From Candidatus Calditenuaceae archaeon (lineage in GTDB: Archaea > Thermoproteota > Nitrososphaeria_A > Caldarchaeales > Calditenuaceae): a DNA stretch of 64,000 bases. Location: assembly GCA_025058175.1 (NCBI GenBank), contig JANXED010000001.1, forward strand, positions 124,001 to 188,000. Reading direction: 5' to 3'. A program made the position numbers and the translations under genes. Below the pieces are notes generated by a model, which saw nothing but the letters and a program-made list of their open reading frames with translations, did no database searches and was not told the DNA's origin. Position 1 is the first letter of the stretch. Each line of letters starts with the position of its first letter. Below are positions 15,815 through 23,668 of the stretch, piece after piece.

Positions 15815-16282
15815 TTGGCCCACGAGACCATCGCAGAGTTCCTTAGGCGGAACGGCGTGAGTTTCCAACTCTACAGGCTGAGCGGGAGCGAGGCAGCCAC
15901 CGTTGAGAGCGCGGCGAGGTCGATCGGCTGCGACCCCGCGATGATCGTGAAGAACGTCGTCTTCGTCGGCAGCGTCGGGCCGGTCGTGGTCCTCTGCTCT
16001 GGTGACAGGAGCGTCGACAGGTCGAAGCTCTCGCAGGTCCTAGGCGAGAGGGTGAGGCTCGCAACGAGGGAGGAGGTCGAGAGGCTGACCGGCTACGCGG
16101 CCGGCGGTGTGCCTCCTTTCTGCCACAGGGAAGGTGTCAGGGTGCTCGCGGACACAGGCGTGACACGCTTCGAGGAGGTGGTGACGTCGGGAGGCTCTTC
16201 CGACACGCTGATCAGGCTGAGGACCGACGACCTCATCCGGCTCTCGGGCGCTGCCGTTCACGACGTCTCGAAGGCCCCGTGA
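15815..16282 (+). CDS. YbaK/ProX-type aminoacyl-tRNA deacylase
   Basis: A 155-aa member of the YbaK/EbsC editing-domain family, which hydrolyses mischarged aminoacyl-tRNA in trans. Family signatures are the catalytic-Lys strand AMIVKNVVFVG, VVVLCSGDRSVD, and GYAAGGVPPFCHR near residues 93-105. TTG 15815 is 26 nt from the TATA-like TAATAT at 15782-15787, which supports a leaderless TTG start. The 188-bp space upstream holds this promoter and a doubtful C/D-box-like sequence. The amino acid specificity cannot be read from the sequence. Confidence 0.83.
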   Translation: MAHETIAEFLRRNGVSFQLYRLSGSEAATVESAARSIGCDPAMIVKNVVFVGSVGPVVVLCSGDRSVDRSKLSQVLGERVRLATREEVERLTGYAAGGVPPFCHREGVRVLADTGVTRFEEVVTSGGSSDTLIRLRTDDLIRLSGAAVHDVSKAP

Positions 16283-16354
16283 CAAGAGTCCGCGACCACG
16301 AGGTTCAGCAGGTTCAGCAACACTTAACTACTGTGGCTCGGACGCAAAGCTGAA

Positions 16355-17053
16355 GTGAGACGTTTACCCAGCGCGATCCTAGCGGCGGTCCTAACGGTTT
16401 CAGTCGTGGTTCAGCTTTCAAGCGGGTACTACTTCGAGACCACTGACGGCAGGACGGAGCAGGCGGCCGCTCAGACCGGGACTCCAAGGTACGGCGAGAG
16501 GAGTTACACGCTATACCTCAACGACTACGGCTTCAACGCCTCGAGGGGAGGCCCGACGCTGATGGCGTATCAAGGAGAGCTGGTCAGGATCAGGTTGATC
16601 GGCAACGGCTCGGGACCGATAGTCCACGACTTCGTCCTAGATGAAGGATCTCCTTCGCCCTACAACGTCAAGAGCAGGAGGCTCTCGAGGGGCCAGGAGC
16701 AGGTGATCGAGTTCGTCGCGAACCATCCGGGTGAGTTCAAGTACTACTGCAGCGTCAGGCCGCCGTACGGACCGAGCCACAGGGATAGGGGACAGGAGGC
16801 GACGATAGTCATCTACCCGAGGGCTCAGGCGACGGCGACCGAGACGGCGACTACCACCCCGGCGCAACAGGCCACCCAGACCCCGACCGGACAGCCCCCG
16901 CACCGACAGGTCACCCAGACGCCGACTACCCAAGCTCCGCAGGCACCGACGCAGCAAGGAGGTGACATAGTGACCGTCCTCGTCCCGGCCGTACTCGTTG
17001 TAGCGGTCGCAGCCGGTGCGGTGGCTTGGCTGGTAAGGTCGCGGCGCCGTTAG
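16355..17053 (+). CDS. Membrane-anchored blue copper protein (cupredoxin) with Gln at the axial position
   Basis: A 232-aa exported protein. Residues 5-24 form a signal or anchor, about 45-155 a cupredoxin beta-barrel, about 158-205 a Thr/Pro/Gln-rich linker (repeats like TPTGQPP and TQTPTT), and 208-227 a C-terminal helix followed by RSRRR. Copper ligands read H91 (IVHDF), C132 (YYCSV) and H142 (PSHRD). The residue five after H142, where plastocyanin and sulfocyanin have Met, is Gln147, as in stellacyanin. The Cys-His loop is also long (9 residues between). It could donate electrons to the CuA oxidase of this window. Start GTG 16355 follows the TATA-like CTTAACT by about 26 nt. Confidence 0.8.
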   Translation: MRRLPSAILAAVLTVSVVVQLSSGYYFETTDGRTEQAAAQTGTPRYGERSYTLYLNDYGFNASRGGPTLMAYQGELVRIRLIGNGSGPIVHDFVLDEGSPSPYNVKSRRLSRGQEQVIEFVANHPGEFKYYCSVRPPYGPSHRDRGQEATIVIYPRAQATATETATTTPAQQATQTPTGQPPHRQVTQTPTTQAPQAPTQQGGDIVTVLVPAVLVVAVAAGAVAWLVRSRRR

Positions 17054-17409
17054 CGCTCCACTCGACCTCGATCGCGTCTCAAGTCTTCCTTCTCCTCACT
17101 GATGCTGAGCTCTGGGCAGTGGCGCCTTCTCACGCCTACGGCCTGATCGCGATCACCGGGGTCGACGTCGTCGCCTTTCCCGTGGTTTACAGATCTCCCA
17201 GGAGTGGGCTGAGGGTTCTCGCGGTCTGGGCGGCCCTGAAGCTCGCCCTCTTCCTCGGGGACGTGCTCACCGCTCCGGAGTTCGGGATGACCTACGCCGA
17301 GTTCGCCGCCTACCTCTTCGGCCTGCCGGCCTACGTCGTATCGGTCGCGGTCCAGCCCCCGCTGATCGTCCTCTCCGTCATCGGCTCGGGGGTGGTACGA
17401 AATTCGTAA
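17026..17409 (+). CDS. Small four-helix membrane protein, unrecognised
   Basis: A 127-aa hydrophobic protein with about four predicted membrane helices (around residues 10-30, 36-56, 64-84 and 98-122). His at 12 and 36 (SHAYGLIAI) and two acidic residues (TDAELW, TAPEFG) lie near helix ends. I do not recognise the family. The TTG start at 17026 overlaps the cupredoxin gene by 28 bp, so it is likely translated from the same mRNA and may anchor or partner the copper protein. A later start is possible. Confidence 0.6.
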   Translation: MAGKVAAPLALHSTSIASQVFLLLTDAELWAVAPSHAYGLIAITGVDVVAFPVVYRSPRSGLRVLAVWAALKLALFLGDVLTAPEFGMTYAEFAAYLFGLPAYVVSVAVQPPLIVLSVIGSGVVRNS

Positions 17410-17459
17410 ATCAGAAGAAAAGGGTGTGACGGTTTATTAGAAGCTGAAGGCGCGCGGGG

Positions 17460-18518
17460 TTGAGTTTGCCGCGCTCGAAGTCTGTCGTCCTGATCAGAGG
17501 GGACGGGACCGGACCGGAGCTCACCGAGGCGACGCTCCTCGTGCTCGAGAAGGTCAATCCGGGGCTTGAGGTGATCGTGAAGGACGCGGGGTACGAGTGG
17601 TGGGTCTCCGCCGGGAAGCCGAAGACCTTCGCCCTGATACCCGACGAGACCTGGGATGCGATCACGAGCAGCGACGCGTGCCTCAAGGCCCCCACGACCA
17701 CGCCTCCGGACCCCGACGCGCCCAGGAGCGTCGCGGTCAGCATCAGGCAGAGGATGGACCTCTACGCCAACGTCAGGCCGATCAAGACCTTCAAGGGCCT
17801 CCCGGGACCGCTCGGGGACGTCGACTTCGTCTGCGTCAGGGAGGCGACGGAGGGCCTCTACATCGGGATCGAGTACATGATAGCCCCAGGAGTGGCCGTG
17901 GCGATCAGGCGGATTTCCGACTTCGCCTCCGAGAGGGTCGCGAGGTACGCGTTCGAGGAGGCCAAGAGGAGGGGCTACGGCAAGGTGATCGCGGTGACCA
18001 AGAGGAACATACTGAGGCTGACGGACTCGGTCTTCTTCAACGCGGTCCAAAGGGTCGCTTCCAACTACCCCGAGATCGCGCTTGAAGAGTACTACATCGA
18101 CAACATGGCTCAGCAGCTGGTGAAGAACCCGCAGAGGTTCAACCAGAACGTGATCCTCAGCACCAACCTCTTCATGGACGTCCTCTCGGAGCTCGCGTCA
18201 GCGCTGGTCGCGAACATAGGCATGATCTACTCGGCTAACTTCGGGGACAGGTACGCGATGTTCGAGCCCGCCCACGGCAGCGCTCCCAAGTACAAGGGCA
18301 TGTACAAGGTGAACCCGACCGCGATGATCCTCTCCGCGGCCTGGATGCTCGAGTATTTGGGCTTCGCGAAGGAGGGCAAGGCGATCTTCAGCGCGGTAGA
18401 GCACGTGGTGGCCGAGAGGAACCGAGTCACCTACGACTTGGGAGGAACCGCGAGCACGCTCGAGATGGCGGAGGCGGTCGCGGACAGGGCCGTCAAGATC
18501 CTGGAGTCAGGCGGATGA
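17460..18518 (+). CDS. Isocitrate/isopropylmalate-type dehydrogenase
   Basis: A 352-aa beta-decarboxylating dehydrogenase that oxidises a 2-hydroxy acid with NAD(P) and releases CO2. Visible landmarks are the N-terminal GDGTGPELTE, the substrate Arg cluster SIRQRMDLYANVRPIK, the catalytic Tyr region VREATEGLYIGIE, and the metal-binding Asp loop around NLFMDVLSE. C-terminal landmarks are FEPAHGSAPKYKG and TYDLGGTAST. Choice between isocitrate and 3-isopropylmalate is not certain. DLYANVRPIKTF and YIGIEY resemble archaeal isocitrate dehydrogenases, while IlvC at 60677 shows that a branched-chain pathway exists. TTG 17460 or TTG 17466 is the start, about 25 nt after TTTATTAG. The 3' end overlaps the convergent kinase gene by 12 bp. 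Confidence 0.82.
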   Translation: MSLPRSKSVVLIRGDGTGPELTEATLLVLEKVNPGLEVIVKDAGYEWWVSAGKPKTFALIPDETWDAITSSDACLKAPTTTPPDPDAPRSVAVSIRQRMDLYANVRPIKTFKGLPGPLGDVDFVCVREATEGLYIGIEYMIAPGVAVAIRRISDFASERVARYAFEEAKRRGYGKVIAVTKRNILRLTDSVFFNAVQRVASNYPEIALEEYYIDNMAQQLVKNPQRFNQNVILSTNLFMDVLSELASALVANIGMIYSANFGDRYAMFEPAHGSAPKYKGMYKVNPTAMILSAAWMLEYLGFAKEGKAIFSAVEHVVAERNRVTYDLGGTASTLEMAEAVADRAVKILESGG

Positions 18519-19049
18519 GGAGAGGTACCTGAGCAGCTCCTCGAGCCTGGACTCCTCCATCGAGCTGAGCCAGTCGACCCGCTCTCCAGAGTACTCTCCT
18601 TTGACCACCTGCAAAGCGAGGTCCACCACCTCATCCACTGACCTCCCGGTCACGTCCAGCTGCGCGACGGTCCTCTCCCCGAACCTCCTGACCGCCTCCC
18701 AGTAGACGAGCCCGATGAGCTCAACCTCGACGTTCTCCCTGACCTTCCGCTCTTCGTAGCCCCGGGACCTCAGTACCCCGACCAGTTCCAAGGGATCCCT
18801 CCTCAGCACCACGGCCCTCCTCACCTCGAGGGACCTCGGCTTGAAGACGACGTGGCTGCAGACGACCCCTCCTCCGAGCCTCCTGAGCAGCGCGCCGCTT
18901 CTCGCGGAGAGGGCTCTCGGGTCGACCTCCTCATCTCCGCCAGCCAGCTCCGTTAGCTCGACCAGCCTTATGCCGAGCTTCGACGCGAGCGCCCTCCCGA
19001 CGGTGCTCTTCCCGACGCCTGGCGTCCCGAGGAGCATCACCACCAGCAT
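18507..19049 (-). CDS. AK6/Fap7-type nucleoside monophosphate kinase
   Basis: A 180-aa P-loop kinase of the AK6 (Fap7/hCINAP) family, which acts as adenylate kinase or ATPase and in eukaryotes helps 40S ribosome maturation with uS11. Walker A is LLGTPGVGKSTVGRALA (about residues 6-22). The short NMP-binding region follows. VVCSHVVFKPRS and VVLRRDPLELVGVLRSRGY are the typical middle and lid elements, with RKVRENVEVELIGLVYWEA behind. The length is normal. It starts at ATG 19049. Its function in ribosome biogenesis here is inferred from family knowledge. Confidence 0.88.
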   Translation of the reverse strand: MLVVMLLGTPGVGKSTVGRALASKLGIRLVELTELAGGDEEVDPRALSARSGALLRRLGGGVVCSHVVFKPRSLEVRRAVVLRRDPLELVGVLRSRGYEERKVRENVEVELIGLVYWEAVRRFGERTVAQLDVTGRSVDEVVDLALQVVKGEYSGERVDWLSSMEESRLEELLRYLSSSA

Positions 19050-19156
19050 CCTACCGACCTTTCAGACAACCCCGTGAGTATTAAGGCGGCGCTCGAGGGG
19101 AACAGTTGGCGAGGCGGCTGAGACCTCAGACACATCAGTGATCGTAGGAGAGAAGT

Positions 19157-19163
19157 AAAAAAA
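19157..19163 (-). terminator. Oligo-T terminator of the second His-rich membrane gene
   Basis: On the minus strand the sequence after the stop at 19188 runs into TTTCTTTTTTTACTTC, including seven consecutive T. This is a typical archaeal U-tract terminator. Confidence 0.55.
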
Positions 19164-19187
19164 GAAAGCAGAGGCGTGTGTTCGGGG

Positions 19188-20663
19188 TTAAGTCTGCTTC
19201 TTACCCTTTGCGACGAGGTAGACCGTTATGACGGCGATCGCGAAAAGCGCGATCAGGTTGAAGCCCTTCAGCGGGTGTCCGGCGAACCAGAGGGCCCCGA
19301 TCCCGTTCGGTATGCCTAGCCATGCGAAGTACCTCCCAACCACATTGAAGGTCGGTGCCAGAGGTATTGTCGCCGCGAAGAGGATCAGCAGCCCCAGCCT
19401 CGCTCCCAGCAGCGAGGGCCCGAAGACCATCAGCGCGATCATCCAGACGGCCGCGACGTGGTACCAGCTTCCGGGGCTGAGGTGCGCGTTCTCGAGGCCC
19501 CTGGGCGTGCCCCTCACCGGCGCGGTGCCAGTGTACGTGACCGGGTAAGGACCTGGGTAAGGCGAGCCCTCGGGCTGCTTGTAGGTGACCGTAAGGTTTG
19601 GGTTCGTGTCCCAGATCAGGGCGATCGCGGCTCCAGTCGCTATGAGCAGCGCGAGCCCTGCGAAGATCACCGCGAGGCCCCACCTGAAGGCTGGGACGTG
19701 CAATCCCTGAACCCCGCGCTCACTGCCGGACCCTTTCTGAGTGAAGTAACCGAGCGCAGCTGGTATCATCGCGAGGAGCAGAACGTAGTAAATTCCTGCG
19801 GGGGCGACCCAGACGAGGCTGTGGACCCCCAGGAAGTTGAAGACGAAAAGGCCGGCGATCGTCAAGGGCACGGCGACCTGCATCAACCTGTACCCGATCT
19901 GCTGAACCCGCTCGCTAACCCTGAGGACGCTCATCGTCATGAGGATGATCAGGGAGCTAACCGCGATGAGGGCTGTGTGGTCGTGGAGCTGGACGAGCGC
20001 GGCGGGCGAGATAGGCCTGTGGGCGACCTTGAAGACCGCGTTGATCCCGAAGCCCACTATGACGCCGAGCGCGATCGCAAGCGTCGGAATCAGGAAAATC
20101 CTTCTGGGGACCTCGATGTCTGAGATGAGCTCGTACTTGGACTTCGGCGGCGGCGACTCGGCCGAGACCAGCGGAAGCTTAACGCCCGCGGCGGATAGGC
20201 CCACGATCCCCAGCGCGACGAACCCTAAGAATTCGAGGAAGGCCGCGATCAGTCCGATCAGAGGCAGCTCGTAGTAGGTCCCGGGCGCGGCAGGGGCCTC
20301 GACCCTCCAGATCGCGGGGCCTCCGATCTCGTAGTAGGTCGCCAGCACGCCGACCCAGAGCGTAGGGCCAAGGTAAGTCCCGGCGATGATCAGCTTCTTC
20401 GCCCAGGGCTTGATGCTGAGGCTTGGGAGCACCATCGCCGCAATCATGATTAGGACGGCCCACCAGGAGCTGTGCGCGTGGCCGACCTTCTCCCATTCCG
20501 GAACGGGTCGACCCCAAGCGGCGGCCCCCCAAATACCCATCATTCCCACCAGCGTCCCGGTGCCCATCGCTATCGTAGCAGCGATGAAGAGAGGGAGGTT
20601 GAGTCCTAGCCTAATCGTGTTGCCTTCCGCCTTCACGGATAGTAGATGCCGCAGGCACCTCAT
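19188..20663 (-). CDS. Polytopic His-rich membrane protein of unknown family (paralogue 2)
   Basis: A 491-aa paralogue of the protein at 10152-11624, starting at ATG 20663, the position that aligns with the start of the other copy. A longer frame begins at 20699. All the His positions of paralogue 1 within membrane segments are kept (GHAHSSWW, VQLHDHTAL, FLGVHSLVW, GSWYHVAAV, FAGHPL), as are the loops KPWAKKL, SPPPKSKYEL, EGSPYPGPYP and the C-terminal AKGKKQT. The two diverge mainly in the first 15 residues and in a loop at about 308-322. Such conservation in both copies argues that both are functional. The promoter carries a 12-bp palindrome (20678-20689) absent from the other copy, so regulation differs. 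A seven-T terminator follows. The function is unknown; heme or metal binding is inferred. Confidence 0.85.
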   Translation of the reverse strand: MRCLRHLLSVKAEGNTIRLGLNLPLFIAATIAMGTGTLVGMMGIWGAAAWGRPVPEWEKVGHAHSSWWAVLIMIAAMVLPSLSIKPWAKKLIIAGTYLGPTLWVGVLATYYEIGGPAIWRVEAPAAPGTYYELPLIGLIAAFLEFLGFVALGIVGLSAAGVKLPLVSAESPPPKSKYELISDIEVPRRIFLIPTLAIALGVIVGFGINAVFKVAHRPISPAALVQLHDHTALIAVSSLIILMTMSVLRVSERVQQIGYRLMQVAVPLTIAGLFVFNFLGVHSLVWVAPAGIYYVLLLAMIPAALGYFTQKGSGSERGVQGLHVPAFRWGLAVIFAGLALLIATGAAIALIWDTNPNLTVTYKQPEGSPYPGPYPVTYTGTAPVRGTPRGLENAHLSPGSWYHVAAVWMIALMVFGPSLLGARLGLLILFAATIPLAPTFNVVGRYFAWLGIPNGIGALWFAGHPLKGFNLIALFAIAVITVYLVAKGKKQT

Positions 20664-20677
20664 AGATCTTCTATTGT

Positions 20678-20689
20678 ATACGATCGTAT
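20678..20689. promoter_or_regulatory. 12-bp palindrome upstream of paralogue 2
   Basis: ATACGATCGTAT is a perfect palindrome 15-26 bp before ATG 20663 of the leftward gene, overlapping its only TATA-like sequence (GTATAC). This placement suits a repressor site. Confidence 0.45.
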
Positions 20690-20907
20690 GCTCTTGCATA
20701 CAAATTCACATTTGTAGATTCCGGGGCTAGGTGAACCACAAAGTTGTAGCACCTTACGTCGAGGTCGAGGTTGAGGCACGACTGAGGGTCGCCTGATTCG
20801 TTGGAATCGAGCGGTCATTACAGTCCGAGTGCGGTCCACGCGCACCGCGAACTTCGGTCCGATTCTGAGAGCTGGGCTTAAATCGGGCGCTGGACGAATC
20901 GGCTCGC

Positions 20908-21411
20908 ATGCGGGGAGGGGTGCTTGTGGTTGTCGATGAGCGGGTCGAGGGCGAGGCGCTGAGCGCGGTCTCAGTGGCCGAGGAGGTCTACGGCCTGCCC
21001 CTGAGGGTTGAGAGGTCGAACCTAACGGACCACATCGCGGCCTCCACGAACAGGAGGAGGGGTCAGGTAGACGCGCTGCAGCTCCTGAAGAGGACTGAGT
21101 CGATGGTGCCCGAGAGGGGGCTCCTGCTCATCCTCGTGCCGAGCGACATCTACGTCAACGGCTTCAACTTCTGCTTCGGGCTCGCGTACATGAGGTCCGC
21201 GGTCGTCTCGACCTTCAGGCTCAGGCACCCCGATCCCCGGAGGTTCGTCGAGAGGGTTAGGAAGGAGATAGCCCACGAGCTCGGTCACCTCCTGGGGTTG
21301 AGGCACTGCCCGAGGAGGGAGTGCGTGATGTACTTCAGCAACACGATCGATGACACGGACGAGAAGGGGGTCGCGCCCTGCGACCGGTGCAGGACTCTAA
21401 TCCTCGGCTGA
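20908..21411 (+). CDS. amzA: Archaemetzincin zinc metalloprotease
   Basis: A 167-aa protein with the archaemetzincin zinc signature HELGHLLGLRHC (about residues 123-134), that is HExxHxxGxxHC. It is followed by the C-x4-C-type segment CPRRECVMYFSN with the Met of the metzincin turn, and a distal CDRC, which bind a second structural zinc. The length is normal for the archaeal family. The physiological substrate is unknown. ATG 20908 lies 26 nt after the TATA-like CTTAAAT (20877-20883), so the mRNA is leaderless. It is convergent with the next gene, overlapping it by 15 bp. Confidence 0.95.
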   Translation: MRGGVLVVVDERVEGEALSAVSVAEEVYGLPLRVERSNLTDHIAASTNRRRGQVDALQLLKRTESMVPERGLLLILVPSDIYVNGFNFCFGLAYMRSAVVSTFRLRHPDPRRFVERVRKEIAHELGHLLGLRHCPRRECVMYFSNTIDDTDEKGVAPCDRCRTLILG

Positions 21412-21828
21412 GCCCTCGCCCTCCTTCGCGGCCTTCAGCTCCTGCGTGTGGGAGACTAGGCCCTCCACGTACTCCTTCGTGAGCACCTTCGACTCGATCA
21501 GGTTGACGAGCGAGTTGAGCGAAGCGTGGCCCGTGAGCCTCCCGAGGGTCCCGCTGATCTGCCTCCATCTCAGCTGGGTGTTGCCGCTCTTCGAGTTGTA
21601 GATGATCCCGAGGACGTCCACCGCCTTCACGAAGGTGATGTCCCTGATCTTCGCCAGCTCGATCTTCGCCGCCGCCTCGAGGTAAATTTGGCCCTTCTCG
21701 CTGTTCCTCTCCGGGAAGACGGTAGGGTCCCTAAGGTAACCCTTGGGTATGAAGGAGAGGCAGGTGTTGTAGATCATGAACCTCCTGAACCGCTCGAGCG
21801 TCGTCTTCACGTCGATCGGCACGCTCAT
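21397..21828 (-). CDS. Unrecognised soluble protein
   Basis: A 143-aa protein that I do not recognise. ATG 21828 is preferred over an upstream ATG at 21867 because the TATA-like TTTTATAGG lies about 26 nt before it. The sequence is mostly helical with few charges clustered. Landmarks include RFMIYNTCLSFIPKGYLRDP and SKSGNTQLRWRQISGTLGRLTG. The acidic tail is KAAKEGEGSAED. Codon use is like the neighbours, and a clean promoter supports expression. No function is proposed. Confidence 0.65.
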   Translation of the reverse strand: MSVPIDVKTTLERFRRFMIYNTCLSFIPKGYLRDPTVFPERNSEKGQIYLEAAAKIELAKIRDITFVKAVDVLGIIYNSKSGNTQLRWRQISGTLGRLTGHASLNSLVNLIESKVLTKEYVEGLVSHTQELKAAKEGEGSAED

Positions 21829-21900
21829 ATTCCAGAGACGGGACGTTCGCCTTCCTATAAAAGCCATAACCCCCTCTAGGTCGTTGGGGACTCTGGACCC

Positions 21901-22794
21901 TCAGAGGAGGGCGTCGACCATCATCGCAGCGTAGAGGACCGCGAGGTGGGGGCTAGTGAACTTGAAGAGGATCCAGAAGTTCCTCATCGTCGGCCTGAGG
22001 GCTGTCAAGAGGCTTAGGCAAATCAGGGCAGCTCCGGTAACGACCGCGGATGCGGTGTAGACGAGGCCGAGCCTGGGCTCGAGGTACGCGAGGAGCAGAG
22101 AGAACGCGACCAACAGGAGGACCGTCGAGACGATGCACCTGATCGCCTTCCTCTCCTCGACGACGACCGGGAGCATCGGGATCCCGGCCCTCGCGTAGTC
22201 CTCCCTGTACTTCAGCGCTAGGCTCCAGACGTGCGCAGGTATCCATAGGACCACCAACGCGGCCAGCAGCCATCCGGTTAGGTCCGGGAAGCCCCTCGAG
22301 GACACGTACCCGATCATTGCCGGAGCCCCTCCGGCGAAGCTCCCTAACAGGATGTTCAGGGGGGTCCTCCGCTTGGTCAGCAGGACGTAGACGACCACGT
22401 AGTCCAGCACTCCTGCGACCATGAACAGGAGCGCGTAGACGTTGATCAGAGCAGAGGCTGCGATGCCGGCTGTAGTCAGGGCGATGCCCAACCAGAGGGC
22501 CCTCTCAGGCGGGTTTATCGCGCCGGATGGCAGGGGCCTCCTCCTCGTCCTCACCATCAGCGCGTCGATGTCCCTCTCGATGTAGTTGGAGACGGCCTCG
22601 GCGCCCGCGGACCCGCAGGCGAGGGCGAGCGCGGTCAGGCCCAACAGCCCGAGGTCGAGCCCGCCAGTCGACCCGACGACGAACCCGCCGATCCCCGTGA
22701 AGACGAGGAGCCACCAGACGTTCGGCTTGGTGACCATCACGTAGGCCTTTATGCTCGTCTGCACTGAGACGGCGCTCCTCAGCTGAGACGGCAA
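21901..22794 (-). CDS. ctaB: Protoheme IX farnesyltransferase (heme O synthase)
   Basis: A 297-aa membrane prenyltransferase that adds a farnesyl-type chain to heme B to make heme O for terminal oxidases. The Asp-rich loop NYIERDIDALMVRTRRRPLP (about residues 90-109) and the second loop YREDYARAGIPMLPVV are diagnostic of CtaB rather than MenA or UbiA. About nine membrane helices are present. Start TTG 22794 is likely, and a GTG ten codons later is possible. The TATA-like GTTAATAC at about 22822-22829 fits either. It is divergent from the SDR at 22892. It should supply the oxidase at 29539-32509. No heme A synthase is in the window. Confidence 0.94.
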   Translation of the reverse strand: MPSQLRSAVSVQTSIKAYVMVTKPNVWWLLVFTGIGGFVVGSTGGLDLGLLGLTALALACGSAGAEAVSNYIERDIDALMVRTRRRPLPSGAINPPERALWLGIALTTAGIAASALINVYALLFMVAGVLDYVVVYVLLTKRRTPLNILLGSFAGGAPAMIGYVSSRGFPDLTGWLLAALVVLWIPAHVWSLALKYREDYARAGIPMLPVVVEERKAIRCIVSTVLLLVAFSLLLAYLEPRLGLVYTASAVVTGAALICLSLLTALRPTMRNFWILFKFTSPHLAVLYAAMMVDALL

Positions 22795-22891
22795 CTCTGA
22801 GGCCTCCTCCCCTCCTCCACGGTATTAACGTGAAACCTCAATGCGCTGGCGCTCGTTAAGCTAATAGTGCCCGCGTGTTGATCTCGGTGGA

Positions 22892-23668
22892 TTGAGGGGG
22901 TTAGAGGGGCGCGTCGCGGTAGTGACCGGATCTTCCAGGGGCATAGGAAGGGCGATAGCGGTGGAGCTCGCGAGGCGCGGGTGCAGCGTCGTCTGCAACT
23001 ACGTGAACAGGGACGTGGAGGCGAGGAGGACGGTCGAGGCGATAGAGGGCGCCGGAAGGAGGGCGATAGCGGTGAAGGCCGACGTCTCGGTCAGGGGGGA
23101 GGCGGAGAGGCTGATAGCTGAGGCCGTGAACGCGTTCGGCAGGCTGGACGTCCTCGTGAACAACGCGGGCATCTTCTTAAGGGGAGGGGTGATGGACGAC
23201 GTCTCAATCCTCGACAGGCTCTACGCGGTGAACGTCAAGGGCGTCGTGAACTGCATAGCCGCCGCGGTGCCCTACATGCGGGTCAACAGGTGGGGTAGGA
23301 TCATCAACGTCAGCTCGATCGCGGGCTTCGGGACCAGCGCCAGGAACACGACTTACTACGCGATGAGTAAGGCCTCGATCGTGGTCCTGACGAAGAGGCT
23401 CGCGATGGAGCTCGGCGAGTACGGAATAACCGTTAACGCGGTCGCGCCGGGACTGATCCTGACCGACTTGGTCTTCGGGAGCCCGAAGGAGGAGGCTGAG
23501 GAGCTGATCAAGTGGACCTCGGAGAGGACCTCGCTCAGGAGGGTCGGGAGGCCTGAAGAGGTCGCCCATCTCGTGGCCTTCCTCGCCTCCGAGGAGTCCT
23601 CCTTCATCACGGGGCAGGTCATCACGATCGACGGCGGAAGGATCGACTTCCTCTCCCACTCCGGGTGA
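22892..23668 (+). CDS. FabG-like short-chain dehydrogenase/reductase
   Basis: A 258-aa classical SDR. The cofactor loop is [13 protein letters not shown], the fourth strand is [10 protein letters not shown], the catalytic Ser is in [10 protein letters not shown], and Tyr/Lys are in [21 protein letters not shown] and the terminal [10 protein letters not shown] complete the FabG-type pattern. Acidic residues after the second strand are lacking (CNYVNRD), consistent with NADP preference. TTG 22892 is about 27 nt after CTAATAG (22861-22867), a leaderless start. The substrate (3-oxoacyl-CoA, sugar or other) is not determined. Its stop overlaps the next start as GTGA. Confidence 0.87.
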   Translation: MRGLEGRVAVVTGSSRGIGRAIAVELARRGCSVVCNYVNRDVEARRTVEAIEGAGRRAIAVKADVSVRGEAERLIAEAVNAFGRLDVLVNNAGIFLRGGVMDDVSILDRLYAVNVKGVVNCIAAAVPYMRVNRWGRIINVSSIAGFGTSARNTTYYAMSKASIVVLTKRLAMELGEYGITVNAVAPGLILTDLVFGSPKEEAEELIKWTSERTSLRRVGRPEEVAHLVAFLASEESSFITGQVITIDGGRIDFLSHSG

